From the IMG/VR virus record IMGVR_UViG_3300028423_000356, positions 62,001-126,000 of that record: a stretch of 64,000 bases of DNA. One strand, 5' to 3'. The notes below the pieces were generated by a model. The model made no database searches. It worked only from the letters and a program-made list of their open reading frames with translations, and had not been told where the DNA came from. Origin of the DNA: a virus. The position numbers and the translations under genes were made by a program. Positions 27,323-35,211 of this stretch are shown piece after piece (the first letter of the stretch is position 1; the number at the start of each line of letters is the position of its first letter).

Positions 27323-27350
27323 ATAATTATATTATGAAAAGGAACACAAT

Positions 27351-28286
27351 ATGAGTAATGACTTTCTATGGGTTGAAAAATACAGACCTACCAAAGTTGA
27401 AGAAACAATTTTACCAAAAAGATTGAAATCTGTATTCACAAAAATGATTAAGGATGGTGAAATACCAAACATGATGTTTTCTGGTTCCGCTGGAACAGGT
27501 AAAACCACTGTCGCTAAAGCATTATGTAATGAATTACAATTGGATTATATAGTAATAAATGCTTCCGAATCAGGAAACATTGACACTCTTAGAGGTAAGA
27601 TAAAACAGTTTGCTTCATCTGTTTCTTTGTCAGGTGGTATTAAAGTTGTTATACTTGATGAGGCTGATTATCTAAATCCCCAATCAACACAACCAGCATT
27701 ACGTGGGTTTATAGAAGAATTTGCCAACAATTGTAGATTTATTATGACCTGTAACTTTAAAAATAGGATAATAGAACCACTTCATTCAAGATGTTCAGTA
27801 TATGATTTTTCTTTAACTAAGAAAGAGAAGGCTGAAATGGCAGCTGAATTCTTTAAAAGATTCACTAAAATATTGGATAATGAGGAAGTTGAATACAATC
27901 AACAAAGTATTGTCAATCTCGTTATGAAACACGCACCAGATTGGAGACGTGTTTTAAATGAAGGTCAAAGACTCTCTAACGGTGAACACGGTATACATGA
28001 TTCTGATTCAGGTTTTATAACTAATTTTGACACATTATCAAAATCATTAAAGGAAAAGAACTTTAAAGATATGCGTTCTTGGGTTGCTCAAAATGTTGAT
28101 TTGGATGCAACTGCTATATTCCGTGGGATATATGATAATATGAATAAATATGTTCAACCTAATTCTATTCCACAATTAGTTCTAATACTTGCTGATTATC
28201 AATACAAAGATGTATTTGTTGCAGACAAAGAACTAAACACGGTGGCTTGTTTAACAGAAATTATGGCACAAATACAATTTAAGTGA
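27351..28286 (+). CDS. 44: Clamp loader large subunit (gp44)
   Basis: This 311-residue AAA+ ATPase, together with gp62, opens and loads the gp45 clamp. It shows WVEKYRPTKVEE, Walker A GSAGTGKTT (residues 45-53), Walker B ILDEADYL and the arginine-finger LHSRCSVYDF. It is close to T4 gp44 (319). The next gene, an exonuclease, is unusually placed between gp44 and gp62. Confidence 0.95.
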   Translation: MSNDFLWVEKYRPTKVEETILPKRLKSVFTKMIKDGEIPNMMFSGSAGTGKTTVAKALCNELQLDYIVINASESGNIDTLRGKIKQFASSVSLSGGIKVVILDEADYLNPQSTQPALRGFIEEFANNCRFIMTCNFKNRIIEPLHSRCSVYDFSLTKKEKAEMAAEFFKRFTKILDNEEVEYNQQSIVNLVMKHAPDWRRVLNEGQRLSNGEHGIHDSDSGFITNFDTLSKSLKEKNFKDMRSWVAQNVDLDATAIFRGIYDNMNKYVQPNSIPQLVLILADYQYKDVFVADKELNTVACLTEIMAQIQFK

Positions 28287-28294
28287 GGTTATAG

Positions 28295-28900
28295 ATGAAA
28301 AATGAATGTTTAATATATGATTTTGAAACACTCGGTGAATCAAAAAATTGTGCTGTAGTTTGTTTGGCAATGTATAAGTTTAGTGAAGAAAACTATATAA
28401 AAAATCCATATAACTTTAAAGATGTTGTTAGTGATACTATTATGGTGAAATTCAATATTGAAGAACAAGTTGAAAAATATAATAGAGTTATTGAAAAAGG
28501 AACATTAGAATGGTGGGGTAAATTACCAAAAGATGTAAAAAAACTTTTAAACCCAAATTATGATGATATCAGTATAAGTTGGTTATGGGATATTGTATCT
28601 AATTACATTTCGGATATGGATATTAAAAAAGTTTATACGAGAGGTAATGCTTATGATCCAATTATAATGGAAAATATATTTTATCAAACTGGATATGGTG
28701 TCCCTTACCCTTGGTGGTGTATTAGGGATACTCGTTCTACATTAGACGGTTTATTGTGGAATACTGGAATTAAAAATACATTTATTGTTGAAGAATGTAA
28801 AGATGAATTTATTCCACACAATCCTAAACATGATATTGCAATGGATGTTATGAGAATACAAAAGGTTGTTCAAGAATTATATGGAGATAGTTATGACTAA
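28295..28900 (+). CDS. dexA: DexA-like 3'-5' exonuclease
   Basis: This 201-residue DEDD-type exonuclease resembles T4 DexA (227 residues), which digests single-stranded DNA 3' to 5'. The motifs are IYDFETLG (ExoI), the TLEWWGKLP block typical of this family, VYTRGNAYDPIIM (ExoII), CIRDTRSTLD and PHNPKHDIAMDV (ExoIII, DEDDh). In T4 dexA lies elsewhere; here it is inserted between gp44 and gp62 and overlaps gp62 by 8 bases. Confidence 0.88.
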   Translation: MKNECLIYDFETLGESKNCAVVCLAMYKFSEENYIKNPYNFKDVVSDTIMVKFNIEEQVEKYNRVIEKGTLEWWGKLPKDVKKLLNPNYDDISISWLWDIVSNYISDMDIKKVYTRGNAYDPIIMENIFYQTGYGVPYPWWCIRDTRSTLDGLLWNTGIKNTFIVEECKDEFIPHNPKHDIAMDVMRIQKVVQELYGDSYD

Positions 28901-29279
28901 ATATACTCCCTTCGATTTTTTAAAAGATATAAACTATGATAAGAAAAACCTAATAGTTGATGATATTACTGAAAAACAATATAATAGTTTTATGATTAAT
29001 CGTGCTCTATCGTATTTTAGAGACACAGTTGAATGCGCAAATTTAATAAACCAATATAGTCATTTAGATAATAAATTGCAAAATGATTTTCTTATAAATA
29101 TTATAAGAAGACGGAAGAGATTCTCCAAGTGGGAAAAACAGAAGTTGGATAATGATATTGAAGTTGTGAAAGAATATTATGGCTATAGTAATGATAAGGC
29201 TAAACAAATTCTGGATCTGCTTTCTGAAGAACAAATAAAAACAATAAAGAAGAAGGTTGATAAAGGTGGAAGAAGATAA
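28893..29279 (+). CDS. 62: Clamp loader small subunit (gp62)
   Basis: This 128-residue protein is shorter than T4 gp62 (187) but has matching blocks: KQYNSFMINRALSYFRDTVE, then NDFLINIIRRRKRFSKWEKQ. It binds gp44 to form the clamp loader. The ATG at 28893 overlaps the exonuclease end. The region upstream of RegA is the expected T4 position, although an exonuclease gene separates it from gp44. Confidence 0.88.
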   Translation: MTKYTPFDFLKDINYDKKNLIVDDITEKQYNSFMINRALSYFRDTVECANLINQYSHLDNKLQNDFLINIIRRRKRFSKWEKQKLDNDIEVVKEYYGYSNDKAKQILDLLSEEQIKTIKKKVDKGGRR

Positions 29280-29673
29280 TATAATAAAATGGTCTCCAGA
29301 AACTATGTTAGAAATAAGATTAAATGAACCTGATGATTTCTTGAAGGTTCGTGAAACTCTAACACGTATTGGTGTAGCTTCTCGTAAAGACAATAAATTA
29401 TTTCAATCTTGTCATATTTTACATAAACAGGGTAGATATTTTATTGTTCATTTTAAAGAGTTATTTTTACTTGATGGTAAAAAGTCAAATTTGGAAATGA
29501 ATGATGTTGCAAGACGTAACACTATTGCTACGTTATTAAGTGATTGGGGTTTATTTGATATTGTTTCTAGTAACGTATCTCCAACTGCGGAGATTAGACA
29601 AATAAAAATTATACCATTTAAAGAAAAGAAAAATTGGGAATTAATACCTAAATATAACATAGGTAATAATTAA
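29266..29673 (+). CDS. regA: RegA translational repressor
   Basis: This protein of about 135 residues is strongly similar to T4 RegA (122), an RNA-binding repressor of early mRNAs. Matching segments are MLEIRLNEPDDFLKVRETLT, LFQSCHILHKQGRYFIVHFK, LSDWGLFDIV and WELIPKYNIGN. The GTG at 29266 lies 9 bases after AGAAGG and overlaps gp62. The internal ATG at 29305 aligns exactly with the T4 start but has no ribosome-binding site, so the N-terminus is uncertain by 13 residues. Confidence 0.93.
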   Translation: MEEDNIIKWSPETMLEIRLNEPDDFLKVRETLTRIGVASRKDNKLFQSCHILHKQGRYFIVHFKELFLLDGKKSNLEMNDVARRNTIATLLSDWGLFDIVSSNVSPTAEIRQIKIIPFKEKKNWELIPKYNIGNN

Positions 29674-29709
29674 TAATAAAAACTTTATGGGCATATTTTG
29701 CCCATAATA

Positions 29710-29784
29710 GGGGACATAGTGCTAATGGGAACACGCTGCCTTTGCACGGCAGAGTTCGGGGTTCGACTCCCCGTGTCTCCACCA
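29710..29784 (+). tRNA. tRNA-Ala (TGC)
   Basis: The acceptor stem GGGGACA/TGTCTCC is followed by an encoded ACCA end. The anticodon stem CTGCC/GGCAG closes loop TTTGCAC, giving TGC. It has a standard T-arm (GGGGTTCGACTCCCC). Confidence 0.93.
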
Positions 29785-29785
29785 T

Positions 29786-29861
<76 letters not shown>

Positions 29862-29863
29862 AA

Positions 29864-29938
29864 GGTCTGTTAGTGAAGGGGTTATCACGCTTGACTGTCT
29901 ATCAGGAATCACGGGTTCGAATCCCGTACAGACCGCCA
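29864..29938 (+). tRNA. tRNA-Asp (GTC)
   Basis: The acceptor stem GGTCTGT/ACAGACC ends in GCCA. The anticodon loop CTGTCTA gives GTC. Confidence 0.93.
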
Positions 29939-29968
29939 ATTACGTAAAAAAATAATTTAATATTCTAT

Positions 29969-30045
29969 ACTCCCGTAGCTCAACTGGATAGAGTGTCTGA
30001 CTACGAATCAGAAGGTTGTGGGTTCAAGTCCTACCGGGAGTGCCA
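29969..30045 (+). tRNA. tRNA-Arg (ACG)
   Basis: The acceptor stem ACTCCCG/CGGGAGT ends in GCCA. The anticodon stem TCTGA/TCAGA closes loop CTACGAA, giving ACG. The A34 would normally need editing to inosine by host TadA. Confidence 0.93.
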
Positions 30046-30050
30046 TTCCA

Positions 30051-30058
30051 TATAAATA
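30051..30058 (+). promoter_or_regulatory. TATAAATA element within the tRNA cluster
   Basis: The late-promoter octamer lies between tRNA-Arg and tRNA-Glu. It could drive late expression of tRNA-Glu and the following gene, though a chance match in AT-rich spacer is possible. Confidence 0.4.
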
Positions 30059-30073
30059 ATAAAAAAATGTATT

Positions 30074-30148
30074 GTCCCCATCGTCTAGTGGTTAGGACAC
30101 CACCCTTTCAAGGTGAAAACACGGGTTCGAATCCCGTTGGGGATACCA
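30074..30148 (+). tRNA. tRNA-Glu (TTC)
   Basis: The acceptor stem GTCCCCA/TGGGGAT (one G-T pair) ends in ACCA. The anticodon loop CTTTCAA gives TTC. The first pair of the anticodon stem is mismatched (C-A). Confidence 0.9.
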
Positions 30149-30166
30149 TAAATAAAGGAATATTAA

Positions 30167-30727
30167 ATGGAAAATGGACTTTTAAAACATGGTGGCACAG
30201 GACACCAACATATATCAGATAAAACTATTTCATCTTGGAAAGATGTTTATGAAATAACAAAATTTAAAAGAGTTATGGAAATAGGTTTTAATGTTGGACA
30301 TAGTTCATATTTAATTTTAGATAGTTTTGAAGATGTATATGTTCATTCATTTGATATCTGTAAGTTTGATAGGCAATTGACTATTGAGACATCCAATAAA
30401 TTCAAAAATTATTTCAAAGAAAGATTTGATTTTACAGAGTGTGATTCTAAAAAACTATCAATAGATGATTTGAAAAAATATGAATTTGATTTTGTTTTCA
30501 TTGACGGTGACCATTCTTATGATGGTGTTAAAAATGATTATGAGATTGCTAAATCCCTTGGTGTTGAATATTGTTTAATAGATGATTATAATGAAGATTT
30601 TCCCGGTATACTAAAATTCATTGAAGATGTGGATGCAAATATTGTAAAAGTTTATAATATAGATTCAATGAATAAATTAGGTGAAAAAGTTAAAAATAAA
30701 GCAATTTTAGTTAAAATTAATTCATAA
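30167..30727 (+). CDS. Class I SAM-dependent methyltransferase-like protein
   Basis: This 186-residue protein has the SAM-binding motif VMEIGFNVGHSSY near residue 36 and the FVFIDGDHSYDGVKNDYE block near residue 108, typical of the Methyltransf_24 type often found beside glycan genes. The N-terminus is short (GLLKHGGTGHQH). AAAGG precedes the ATG. The substrate is unknown; small molecules or glycans are more likely than DNA because DNA-methylase motifs are missing. Confidence 0.75.
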   Translation: MENGLLKHGGTGHQHISDKTISSWKDVYEITKFKRVMEIGFNVGHSSYLILDSFEDVYVHSFDICKFDRQLTIETSNKFKNYFKERFDFTECDSKKLSIDDLKKYEFDFVFIDGDHSYDGVKNDYEIAKSLGVEYCLIDDYNEDFPGILKFIEDVDANIVKVYNIDSMNKLGEKVKNKAILVKINS

Positions 30728-30732
30728 TACTA

Positions 30733-30761
30733 TTGACTTTTGATATTTTATATACTACTTA
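30733..30761 (+). promoter_or_regulatory. Sigma70-type promoter (weaker -10)
   Basis: TTGACT at 30733-30738 follows the recurrent ACTA context. The -10 region TATACTACTTATAT is degenerate, and TACTTA falls at the usual 17-base spacing. Confidence 0.6.
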
Positions 30762-30781
30762 TATAAAAGAAGGAGATTGTT

Positions 30782-31045
30782 ATGGAATTAATTTTAAATA
30801 TTTTTGTATATGGTGTTATATTAATATCCTTTTGGATTTTAACACTTGTAATTATTAATATGATTGAAAGATATTTTATTGCAGATGGTAGTGAATACTT
30901 ATCTAACATATTCGTTTACGTGACTATAATACTACCAATAAACATAATATCGTTTTTTGTGATATTTATAATTGGGTTTATTGGATTAATAATAATGATT
31001 TTAATATTATTATATGACATTATTAAAGAAAAAGTATATAAATAA
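30782..31045 (+). CDS. Small two-helix membrane protein
   Basis: This 87-residue protein has two strong transmembrane segments, about residues 5-27 and 43-78 (the second may be two closely spaced helices), separated by a short polar loop (ERYFIADGSEY). The ribosome-binding site is AAGGAG. It is unrecognised. An early promoter precedes it, so host membrane takeover is possible but unproven. Confidence 0.6.
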   Translation: MELILNIFVYGVILISFWILTLVIINMIERYFIADGSEYLSNIFVYVTIILPINIISFFVIFIIGFIGLIIMILILLYDIIKEKVYK

Positions 31046-31063
31046 AAGACATTTAAATAAAAT

Positions 31064-31139
31064 GCTCCTATAGCTCAGTTGGTAGAGCGACTGATTTGTA
31101 ATCAGTAGGTCTGTGGTTCGAACCCGCATGGGAGCACCA
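31064..31139 (+). tRNA. tRNA-Thr (TGT)
   Basis: The acceptor stem GCTCCTA/TGGGAGC ends in ACCA. The anticodon stem ACTGA/TCAGT closes loop TTTGTAA, giving TGT. Confidence 0.93.
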
Positions 31140-31143
31140 AATT

Positions 31144-31236
31144 GGAAAGGTGGCAGAGTCTGGCTTATTGCAACGGTCTTGAAAACCGTCGAACGTTAAT
31201 AGCGTTCCGTGGGTTCAAATCCCACCCTTTCCGCCA
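31144..31236 (+). tRNA. tRNA-Ser (TGA)
   Basis: The acceptor stem GGAAAGG/CCTTTCC ends in GCCA. The anticodon stem ACGGT/ACCGT closes loop CTTGAAA, giving TGA. It has the long variable arm of a class II tRNA (GAACGTTAATAGCGTTC). Confidence 0.95.
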
Positions 31237-31260
31237 CAAAATAATTTAAGGAATTCAGAT

Positions 31261-31380
31261 ATGGATAAAAATAATTGGGTTAAGGAACATATTCGCAACC
31301 AAAGTTCTTTTAAGGGTTTCTTAATTGTATATGTAATAATTATGGGTGTATTTTTATTATCAGCACTCACTATAACTTAA
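31261..31380 (+). CDS. Tiny single-pass membrane protein
   Basis: This 39-residue reading frame has a TTAAGGA site 7 bases before the ATG, a basic/polar N-terminus (MDKNNWVKEHIRNQSSF) and a hydrophobic helix from about residue 19 to 36. It lies between tRNA genes. It is unrecognised. Confidence 0.5.
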   Translation: MDKNNWVKEHIRNQSSFKGFLIVYVIIMGVFLLSALTIT

Positions 31381-31403
31381 TATAAAAAAACGGAGAATAT
31401 ATT

Positions 31404-31535
31404 ATGAAATTTACAGAATTGTTTTTTAATTCATTATTAAAATATTTCAATAGAAATGAAAAAAACGAAACATATTATTCTGAATGTGATTTAGGGGGTA
31501 TGTCTAGTCCTAGTGACAAAGATTATGAAATATAG
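31404..31535 (+). CDS. Tiny hypothetical protein ending in a tRNA gene
   Basis: This 43-residue reading frame (MKFTELFFNSLLKYFNRNEK, then a Ser/Asp-rich end) has CGGAG about 9 bases before the ATG. Its TAG stop overlaps the first two bases of tRNA-Trp. It is unrecognised. Confidence 0.45.
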   Translation: MKFTELFFNSLLKYFNRNEKNETYYSECDLGGMSSPSDKDYEI

Positions 31536-31608
31536 GGGTGTAGCTCAGTGGTAGAGCAGGAGTCTCCAAAACTTCGTGTCGGGGGTTCGATTCCCTCCAC
31601 CCCTGCCA
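31534..31608 (+). tRNA. tRNA-Trp (CCA)
   Basis: The acceptor stem AGGGGTG/CACCCCT ends in GCCA. The anticodon stem GGAGT/ACTTC closes loop CTCCAAA, giving CCA. Confidence 0.93.
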
Positions 31609-31613
31609 ATCAT

Positions 31614-31690
31614 CTTGGTGTAGCTTAGTCTGGTAAAGCACTTGGTTTGGGACCAAGGGACCGTAGGTTCGAATCCTACCACCAAGACCA
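31614..31690 (+). tRNA. tRNA-Pro (TGG)
   Basis: The acceptor stem CTTGGTG/CACCAAG ends in ACCA. The anticodon stem CTTGG/CCAAG closes loop TTTGGGA, giving TGG. Confidence 0.93.
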
Positions 31691-31726
31691 ATTTAAATTG
31701 TATATATAATTAAAAATGGATTTTAA

Positions 31727-32203
31727 ATGTTTACAAATAATCAAATTAATGAAATTGTTGAACTATTAATACAATGTGATAAAAACACTAAGGTTTATTT
31801 GGGATGTGATTCTATAAGGTATTTTGTAAATAATGAAACTTGGGCAAGATATGCAACAGTTGCTATCATACATAAAAATGGTAAAAACGGTTGTAGAATA
31901 TTTTCTAATATATCAAAACAAAGAGATTTTGACCCGAAACCAAATAAACCACGTATGAGAATGTTAAATGAAGTTCAAAATGTTTGTAATCTTTATTTGC
32001 AACTAAAACCATTTATTTCTGAATTTAATATAGAAATTCACTTAGACATTAATACTGACCCTAAACATGGTTCATCTTGTGTTGTTAATGAAGCAGCGGG
32101 ATACGTATTGGGTATGACAGGTGTTGAACCAAAATATAAACCCGATAGTTGGGCAGCAAGTTTTGGTGCTGATGGTGTTGTGCATGGTAGAATGGGAAAA
32201 TGA
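31727..32203 (+). CDS. YkuK-like RNase H-fold protein (DUF458)
   Basis: This 158-residue protein has the DUF458 blocks VYLGCDSIRY near residue 23, ARYATVAIIH, IEIHLDINTDPKHGSSCVV near residue 102, and YKPDSWAASFGADGVVHG. Bacillus YkuK is of this family, which has an RNase H-like fold with Asp residues in metal-binding positions. The biological substrate is not established. It is complete and of normal length. Confidence 0.8.
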   Translation: MFTNNQINEIVELLIQCDKNTKVYLGCDSIRYFVNNETWARYATVAIIHKNGKNGCRIFSNISKQRDFDPKPNKPRMRMLNEVQNVCNLYLQLKPFISEFNIEIHLDINTDPKHGSSCVVNEAAGYVLGMTGVEPKYKPDSWAASFGADGVVHGRMGK

Positions 32204-32227
32204 AGTGAAATTAATAGGATGTGTATT

Positions 32228-33109
32228 ATGAATGATAAATTTAAATCAATTAAAACACCTTTAAGATATCCTGGTGGAAAATCTAGGGCAACAGAAAAAA
32301 TGTCAAAGTTTCTACCTAATATGAACGATTATGTTTCATATAATGAAGCATTTTTGGGTGGTGGTTCATTTGCAATTTGGATGACTAAAAAATACCCTCA
32401 TTTAAAAATAAATGTGAATGACTTATATGAACCCCTATATAACTTTTGGGTTCAATTACGTGATAACGGGAATGATATGTCTGAAGAACTTTTAAGACTT
32501 AAAAATAAAAATCCTGAACCCACATCTGCTAAAAAATTATTTTTAGAATCAAAAGAATATGTTAATGATACTACTCTTGATGATTTTCAGAGAGCGGTGA
32601 GATTTTATATTGTTAATAAATGTTCATTTTCTGGATTAACTGAATCTTCTTCATTTAGTAAAGGTGCAAGTGAAAGTAATTTTTCTATTAGGGGTATAGA
32701 AAATTTAAAGTTATATTCTGTGTTAATAAAGGATTGGAATATAACTAATAATTCTTATGAAACTATGTTGAGTAATTACACCGAAACATTTGTTTATCTT
32801 GATCCTCCATATGATATAAAAGATAATTTGTATGGTAAAAAGGGTAATATGCATAATGGATTTAGTCACGATGAATTTGCAAAAACGTGTGATATATTCA
32901 AATGTCATCAAATGATTTCATATAATAATTCACAACTTGTTAAAGATAGATTTAAAGGTTGGAATACTGGACTTTTTGATTTAACGTATACTATGCGTTC
33001 AGTCGGTGATTATATGAATAATCAGAAAGACAGGAAAGAATTATTATTATTAAATTATAATACTAATAATCAAAATGGAAACTCTCTTGAATCTTTTTTT
33101 GGTGATTGA
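32228..33109 (+). CDS. dam: Dam-type DNA adenine methyltransferase
   Basis: This 293-residue D12-class adenine methylase begins with TPLRYPGGKSRATEK (SAM/substrate loop, near residue 9), then NEAFLGGGSFAIWM (motif I), VNKCSFSGLTESSSFSKG and the catalytic VYLDPPYDIKDN. It is closer to T4 Dam in layout than the methylase at 18864. The AGGA site favours the ATG at 32228 over 32219. It probably methylates adenine to evade restriction; the target sequence cannot be read from the protein. Confidence 0.9.
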   Translation: MNDKFKSIKTPLRYPGGKSRATEKMSKFLPNMNDYVSYNEAFLGGGSFAIWMTKKYPHLKINVNDLYEPLYNFWVQLRDNGNDMSEELLRLKNKNPEPTSAKKLFLESKEYVNDTTLDDFQRAVRFYIVNKCSFSGLTESSSFSKGASESNFSIRGIENLKLYSVLIKDWNITNNSYETMLSNYTETFVYLDPPYDIKDNLYGKKGNMHNGFSHDEFAKTCDIFKCHQMISYNNSQLVKDRFKGWNTGLFDLTYTMRSVGDYMNNQKDRKELLLLNYNTNNQNGNSLESFFGD

Positions 33110-33110
33110 T

Positions 33111-33392
33111 ATGAATATTATGAAAATTAGTGACATACACAAATATAGAAATTATAGAAGTGTTATAGATTTACATGGGTATACTATTCATCAAGGATGG
33201 GAAAAATTTAATGAAACAATTAACAATTGTTATTTAAATGGACAGAATAAAATAGTAGTTATTACAGGACAAGGTTTAATGATGAGAGAATTTCCTGTTT
33301 GGTGTGATAATCATTATTATGTTAAAAGTTGTAATCAAAGTAAAAATAATCCAGGTAGTTTCACTTTGAAATTAAAAAAGAAAAAAATATAA
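33111..33392 (+). CDS. Smr-domain protein
   Basis: This 93-residue protein is little more than an Smr domain: the hallmark IDLHGYTIHQGWEKF near residue 20, IVVITGQGLMMREFPVWC (the GxG loop, normally HGKG/TGKG) and the closing GSFTLKLKKKK. Smr domains are DNA or RNA endonucleases related to the MutS2 C-terminus. The usual His of the HGKG loop is replaced by Thr here, as in several characterised Smr proteins. It starts just after the Dam stop. Confidence 0.78.
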   Translation: MNIMKISDIHKYRNYRSVIDLHGYTIHQGWEKFNETINNCYLNGQNKIVVITGQGLMMREFPVWCDNHYYVKSCNQSKNNPGSFTLKLKKKKI

Positions 33393-33395
33393 ATA
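33388..33395 (+). promoter_or_regulatory. TATAAATA element before tRNA-Leu
   Basis: The late octamer overlaps the stop region of the Smr gene and is 8 bases from the mature 5' end of tRNA-Leu. It may be a chance match. Confidence 0.35.
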
Positions 33396-33403
33396 GATAT
33401 GAT

Positions 33404-33486
33404 GCGTCTGTGATGGAATTGGTAGACATGCTAGATTTAGATTCTAGTGCTTCGGCGTGAGAGTTCGAGTCTCTCCAGACGCACCA
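33404..33486 (+). tRNA. tRNA-Leu (TAG)
   Basis: The acceptor stem GCGTCTG/CAGACGC ends in ACCA. The anticodon stem CTAGA/TCTAG closes loop TTTAGAT, giving TAG. It has the long variable arm (TGCTTCGGCG). Confidence 0.94.
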
Positions 33487-33502
33487 AATCAATATAAAAT
33501 AA

Positions 33503-33577
33503 GGACAGGTGGCGGAGTGGTGACGCAACGGATTGCAAATCCGTATTACATGGGTTCGAATCCCATTCTGTCCTCCA
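33503..33577 (+). tRNA. tRNA-Cys (GCA)
   Basis: The acceptor stem GGACAGG/TCTGTCC ends in TCCA. The anticodon stem ACGGA/TCCGT closes loop TTGCAAA, giving GCA. Confidence 0.93.
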
Positions 33578-33607
33578 ATAATCAACAAAAAATAAAAAAA
33601 AAAACTA

Positions 33608-33636
33608 TTGACTTTTTTTTCAAGTCAATCTATATC
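33608..33636 (+). promoter_or_regulatory. Sigma70-type promoter
   Basis: TTGACT at 33608-33613 and TATATC at 33631-33636 have a 17-base spacer and the recurrent CTATTGAC context. Confidence 0.7.
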
Positions 33637-33663
33637 AATTTATAATACAATATGGAGAATGTG

Positions 33664-34536
33664 ATGATAAAATTAAAAGCAACAGATTATGAAACTTTAA
33701 TAGTTATGGGTTGGTATTTAATAAATGACTTGGAAATAGATTTTGATAAATCAAATATAAAGAAAAGTTTATATGATGTTTTAATTCAAGATGATGATGT
33801 TTTACAGATTGGTAAAAACATTGCATATAAAATAAAAACAGAATTAAATATGAATGGTGATGAGGATGCTAAACTTTTAAGTAGAAATAATAAATCACCC
33901 CTGACTGAATTTTGGATTTCATATGGTGCAGTAAATACAACTTCTAAAACTGATGTGCTTATTGGTGATAAAAGAATATCTGTTAAAATGGGTGATTCTC
34001 AACTTATGTCTGGTGGTAAAAATGAATCCATTGCAACTTTTCATGCTGCAGTGAATAAGTCAAATACTATTCTAACACCACAATATTATAAAACATTAGA
34101 CATCATGAATAGATTTGTGACGAGTAATCTTGCACCCACAAAAGTAAATGTTATATTAAAAAAAGGTGATGATGATATTATTAATGATGCTGAAAAAGCA
34201 CATAAAGAAATTATGTTTGAATTAGGTAAAATATTTGATGACAATGAGAAATTTAGAATAGAATTTGCTCGTGAAGCAATGTCTGGATTAATGAAATATG
34301 GAGAAGAATCTAATTCAACAGCAGAGTATATATTAGTATCAGATTATGTTGGTGAACATATACAGATAAATTCAATATATGATAATGATTTTTGTAATAA
34401 AGTGTCAAAAAATATGAAATTACAATGTAGATTTAAATCGTCTGGTAGAGTAATTAAAAAGAAAAAGACTGGTGAATATAACTATTGGTCTGTAATATCA
34501 TTAATTACACAACATAAATTAGAAGAAATAATATAA
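33664..34536 (+). CDS. Unrecognised protein with a possible PD-(D/E)XK nuclease motif
   Basis: This 290-residue protein is not recognised. Residues about 94-115 read SKTDVLIGDKRISVKMGDSQ. An Asp, a beta strand and an x-V-K end in this arrangement resemble the metal site of PD-(D/E)XK nucleases, including many restriction enzymes. A Ser/Gly/Lys-rich stretch follows (LMSGGKNES). The C-terminus is basic. The ATG at 33664 fits the GGAGA site better than 33652. The nuclease reading is a hypothesis from motif only. Confidence 0.55.
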   Translation: MIKLKATDYETLIVMGWYLINDLEIDFDKSNIKKSLYDVLIQDDDVLQIGKNIAYKIKTELNMNGDEDAKLLSRNNKSPLTEFWISYGAVNTTSKTDVLIGDKRISVKMGDSQLMSGGKNESIATFHAAVNKSNTILTPQYYKTLDIMNRFVTSNLAPTKVNVILKKGDDDIINDAEKAHKEIMFELGKIFDDNEKFRIEFAREAMSGLMKYGEESNSTAEYILVSDYVGEHIQINSIYDNDFCNKVSKNMKLQCRFKSSGRVIKKKKTGEYNYWSVISLITQHKLEEII

Positions 34537-34539
34537 ATA
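34532..34539 (+). promoter_or_regulatory. TATAAATA element before tRNA-Val
   Basis: The late octamer overlaps the stop of the preceding gene and lies about 40 bases before tRNA-Val. Confidence 0.4.
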
Positions 34540-34578
34540 AAATAAAATAATGGATAAAGGAATATAAAAAATGAAAAT

Positions 34579-34654
34579 GCGAGATTAGCTCAGTTGGTAG
34601 AGCAGGTCGTTTACACCGATCAGGTCGGGGGTTCAAATCCTCCATCTCGCACCA
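34579..34654 (+). tRNA. tRNA-Val (TAC)
   Basis: The acceptor stem GCGAGAT/ATCTCGC ends in ACCA. The anticodon loop TTTACAC gives TAC. Confidence 0.93.
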
Positions 34655-34658
34655 TAAA

Positions 34659-34734
34659 GGGACTATAGCTCAGTTGGTAGAGCACTCCCCTGATAAGGGA
34701 AAGGTCAGTGGTTCAAGTCCACTTAGTCCCACCA
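34659..34734 (+). tRNA. tRNA-Ile (GAT)
   Basis: The acceptor stem GGGACTA/TAGTCCC ends in ACCA. The anticodon loop CTGATAA gives GAT. Confidence 0.93.
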
Positions 34735-34757
34735 TCAAAAAAATAAAAGGAAATATT

Positions 34758-35138
34758 ATGAGTATAATGAGAGTGATAGAAATGATTATTGCATGTGCAA
34801 TTATGGTAGTGTTTGGTAGTGCAATTTTGGCATTCTTCGTGGGTCTTGGGACACACAACGGGATGGTAGGATTGGATACTACAATATCTAATCTTTTCTG
34901 GAAGTACCTTACTATCGCTGGATGGGGTCTTGGGGGTGCACTTTTTGTCGGCATAATGCGTGAAGTAACCGCGGGCATTGCACCCATATTCAGAAAAGAA
35001 CGAGTATATGGTATGACATGTGAAGAACTTGAAGAAGAAGTAAGAGAAAAAGAAGAAGAACAAAAAAACAAGGTAAGAGAACCATCCAAATATGAAAAAA
35101 TTATTATGGAATATAATGAAAAAAATAATTTAAAATAA
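34758..35138 (+). CDS. Two-pass membrane protein with charged tail
   Basis: This 126-residue protein has one hydrophobic helix at about residues 6-29 (MIIACAIMVVFGSAILAFFV) and another at about 49-68, then a highly charged Glu/Lys-rich tail from residue 80. An open frame continues upstream through tRNA-Ile, but the ATG at 34758 with AAAGGA is the true start. The segment 34820-34985 is noticeably more GC-rich than its neighbours. It is unrecognised. Confidence 0.6.
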   Translation: MSIMRVIEMIIACAIMVVFGSAILAFFVGLGTHNGMVGLDTTISNLFWKYLTIAGWGLGGALFVGIMREVTAGIAPIFRKERVYGMTCEELEEEVREKEEEQKNKVREPSKYEKIIMEYNEKNNLK

Positions 35139-35152
35139 TAGTGATTAAACTA

Positions 35153-35181
35153 TTGACAAAGTGTATGATATATACTATATA
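35153..35181 (+). promoter_or_regulatory. Sigma70-type promoter
   Basis: TTGACA at 35153-35158 and TATATA at 35176-35181 have a 17-base spacer, 30 bases before the next start. Confidence 0.8.
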
Positions 35182-35211
35182 ATACATATAACATTATAAA
35201 GTGAAAGGAAT

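Noticed and set aside
30016-30222. Open frame across tRNA-Arg and tRNA-Glu
   Set aside because: It translates tRNA genes and runs into the methyltransferase gene in another frame.
34674-34757. N-terminal extension of the 34758 membrane protein
   Set aside because: The extension is the translated tRNA-Ile gene; the downstream ATG has its own AAAGGA site.
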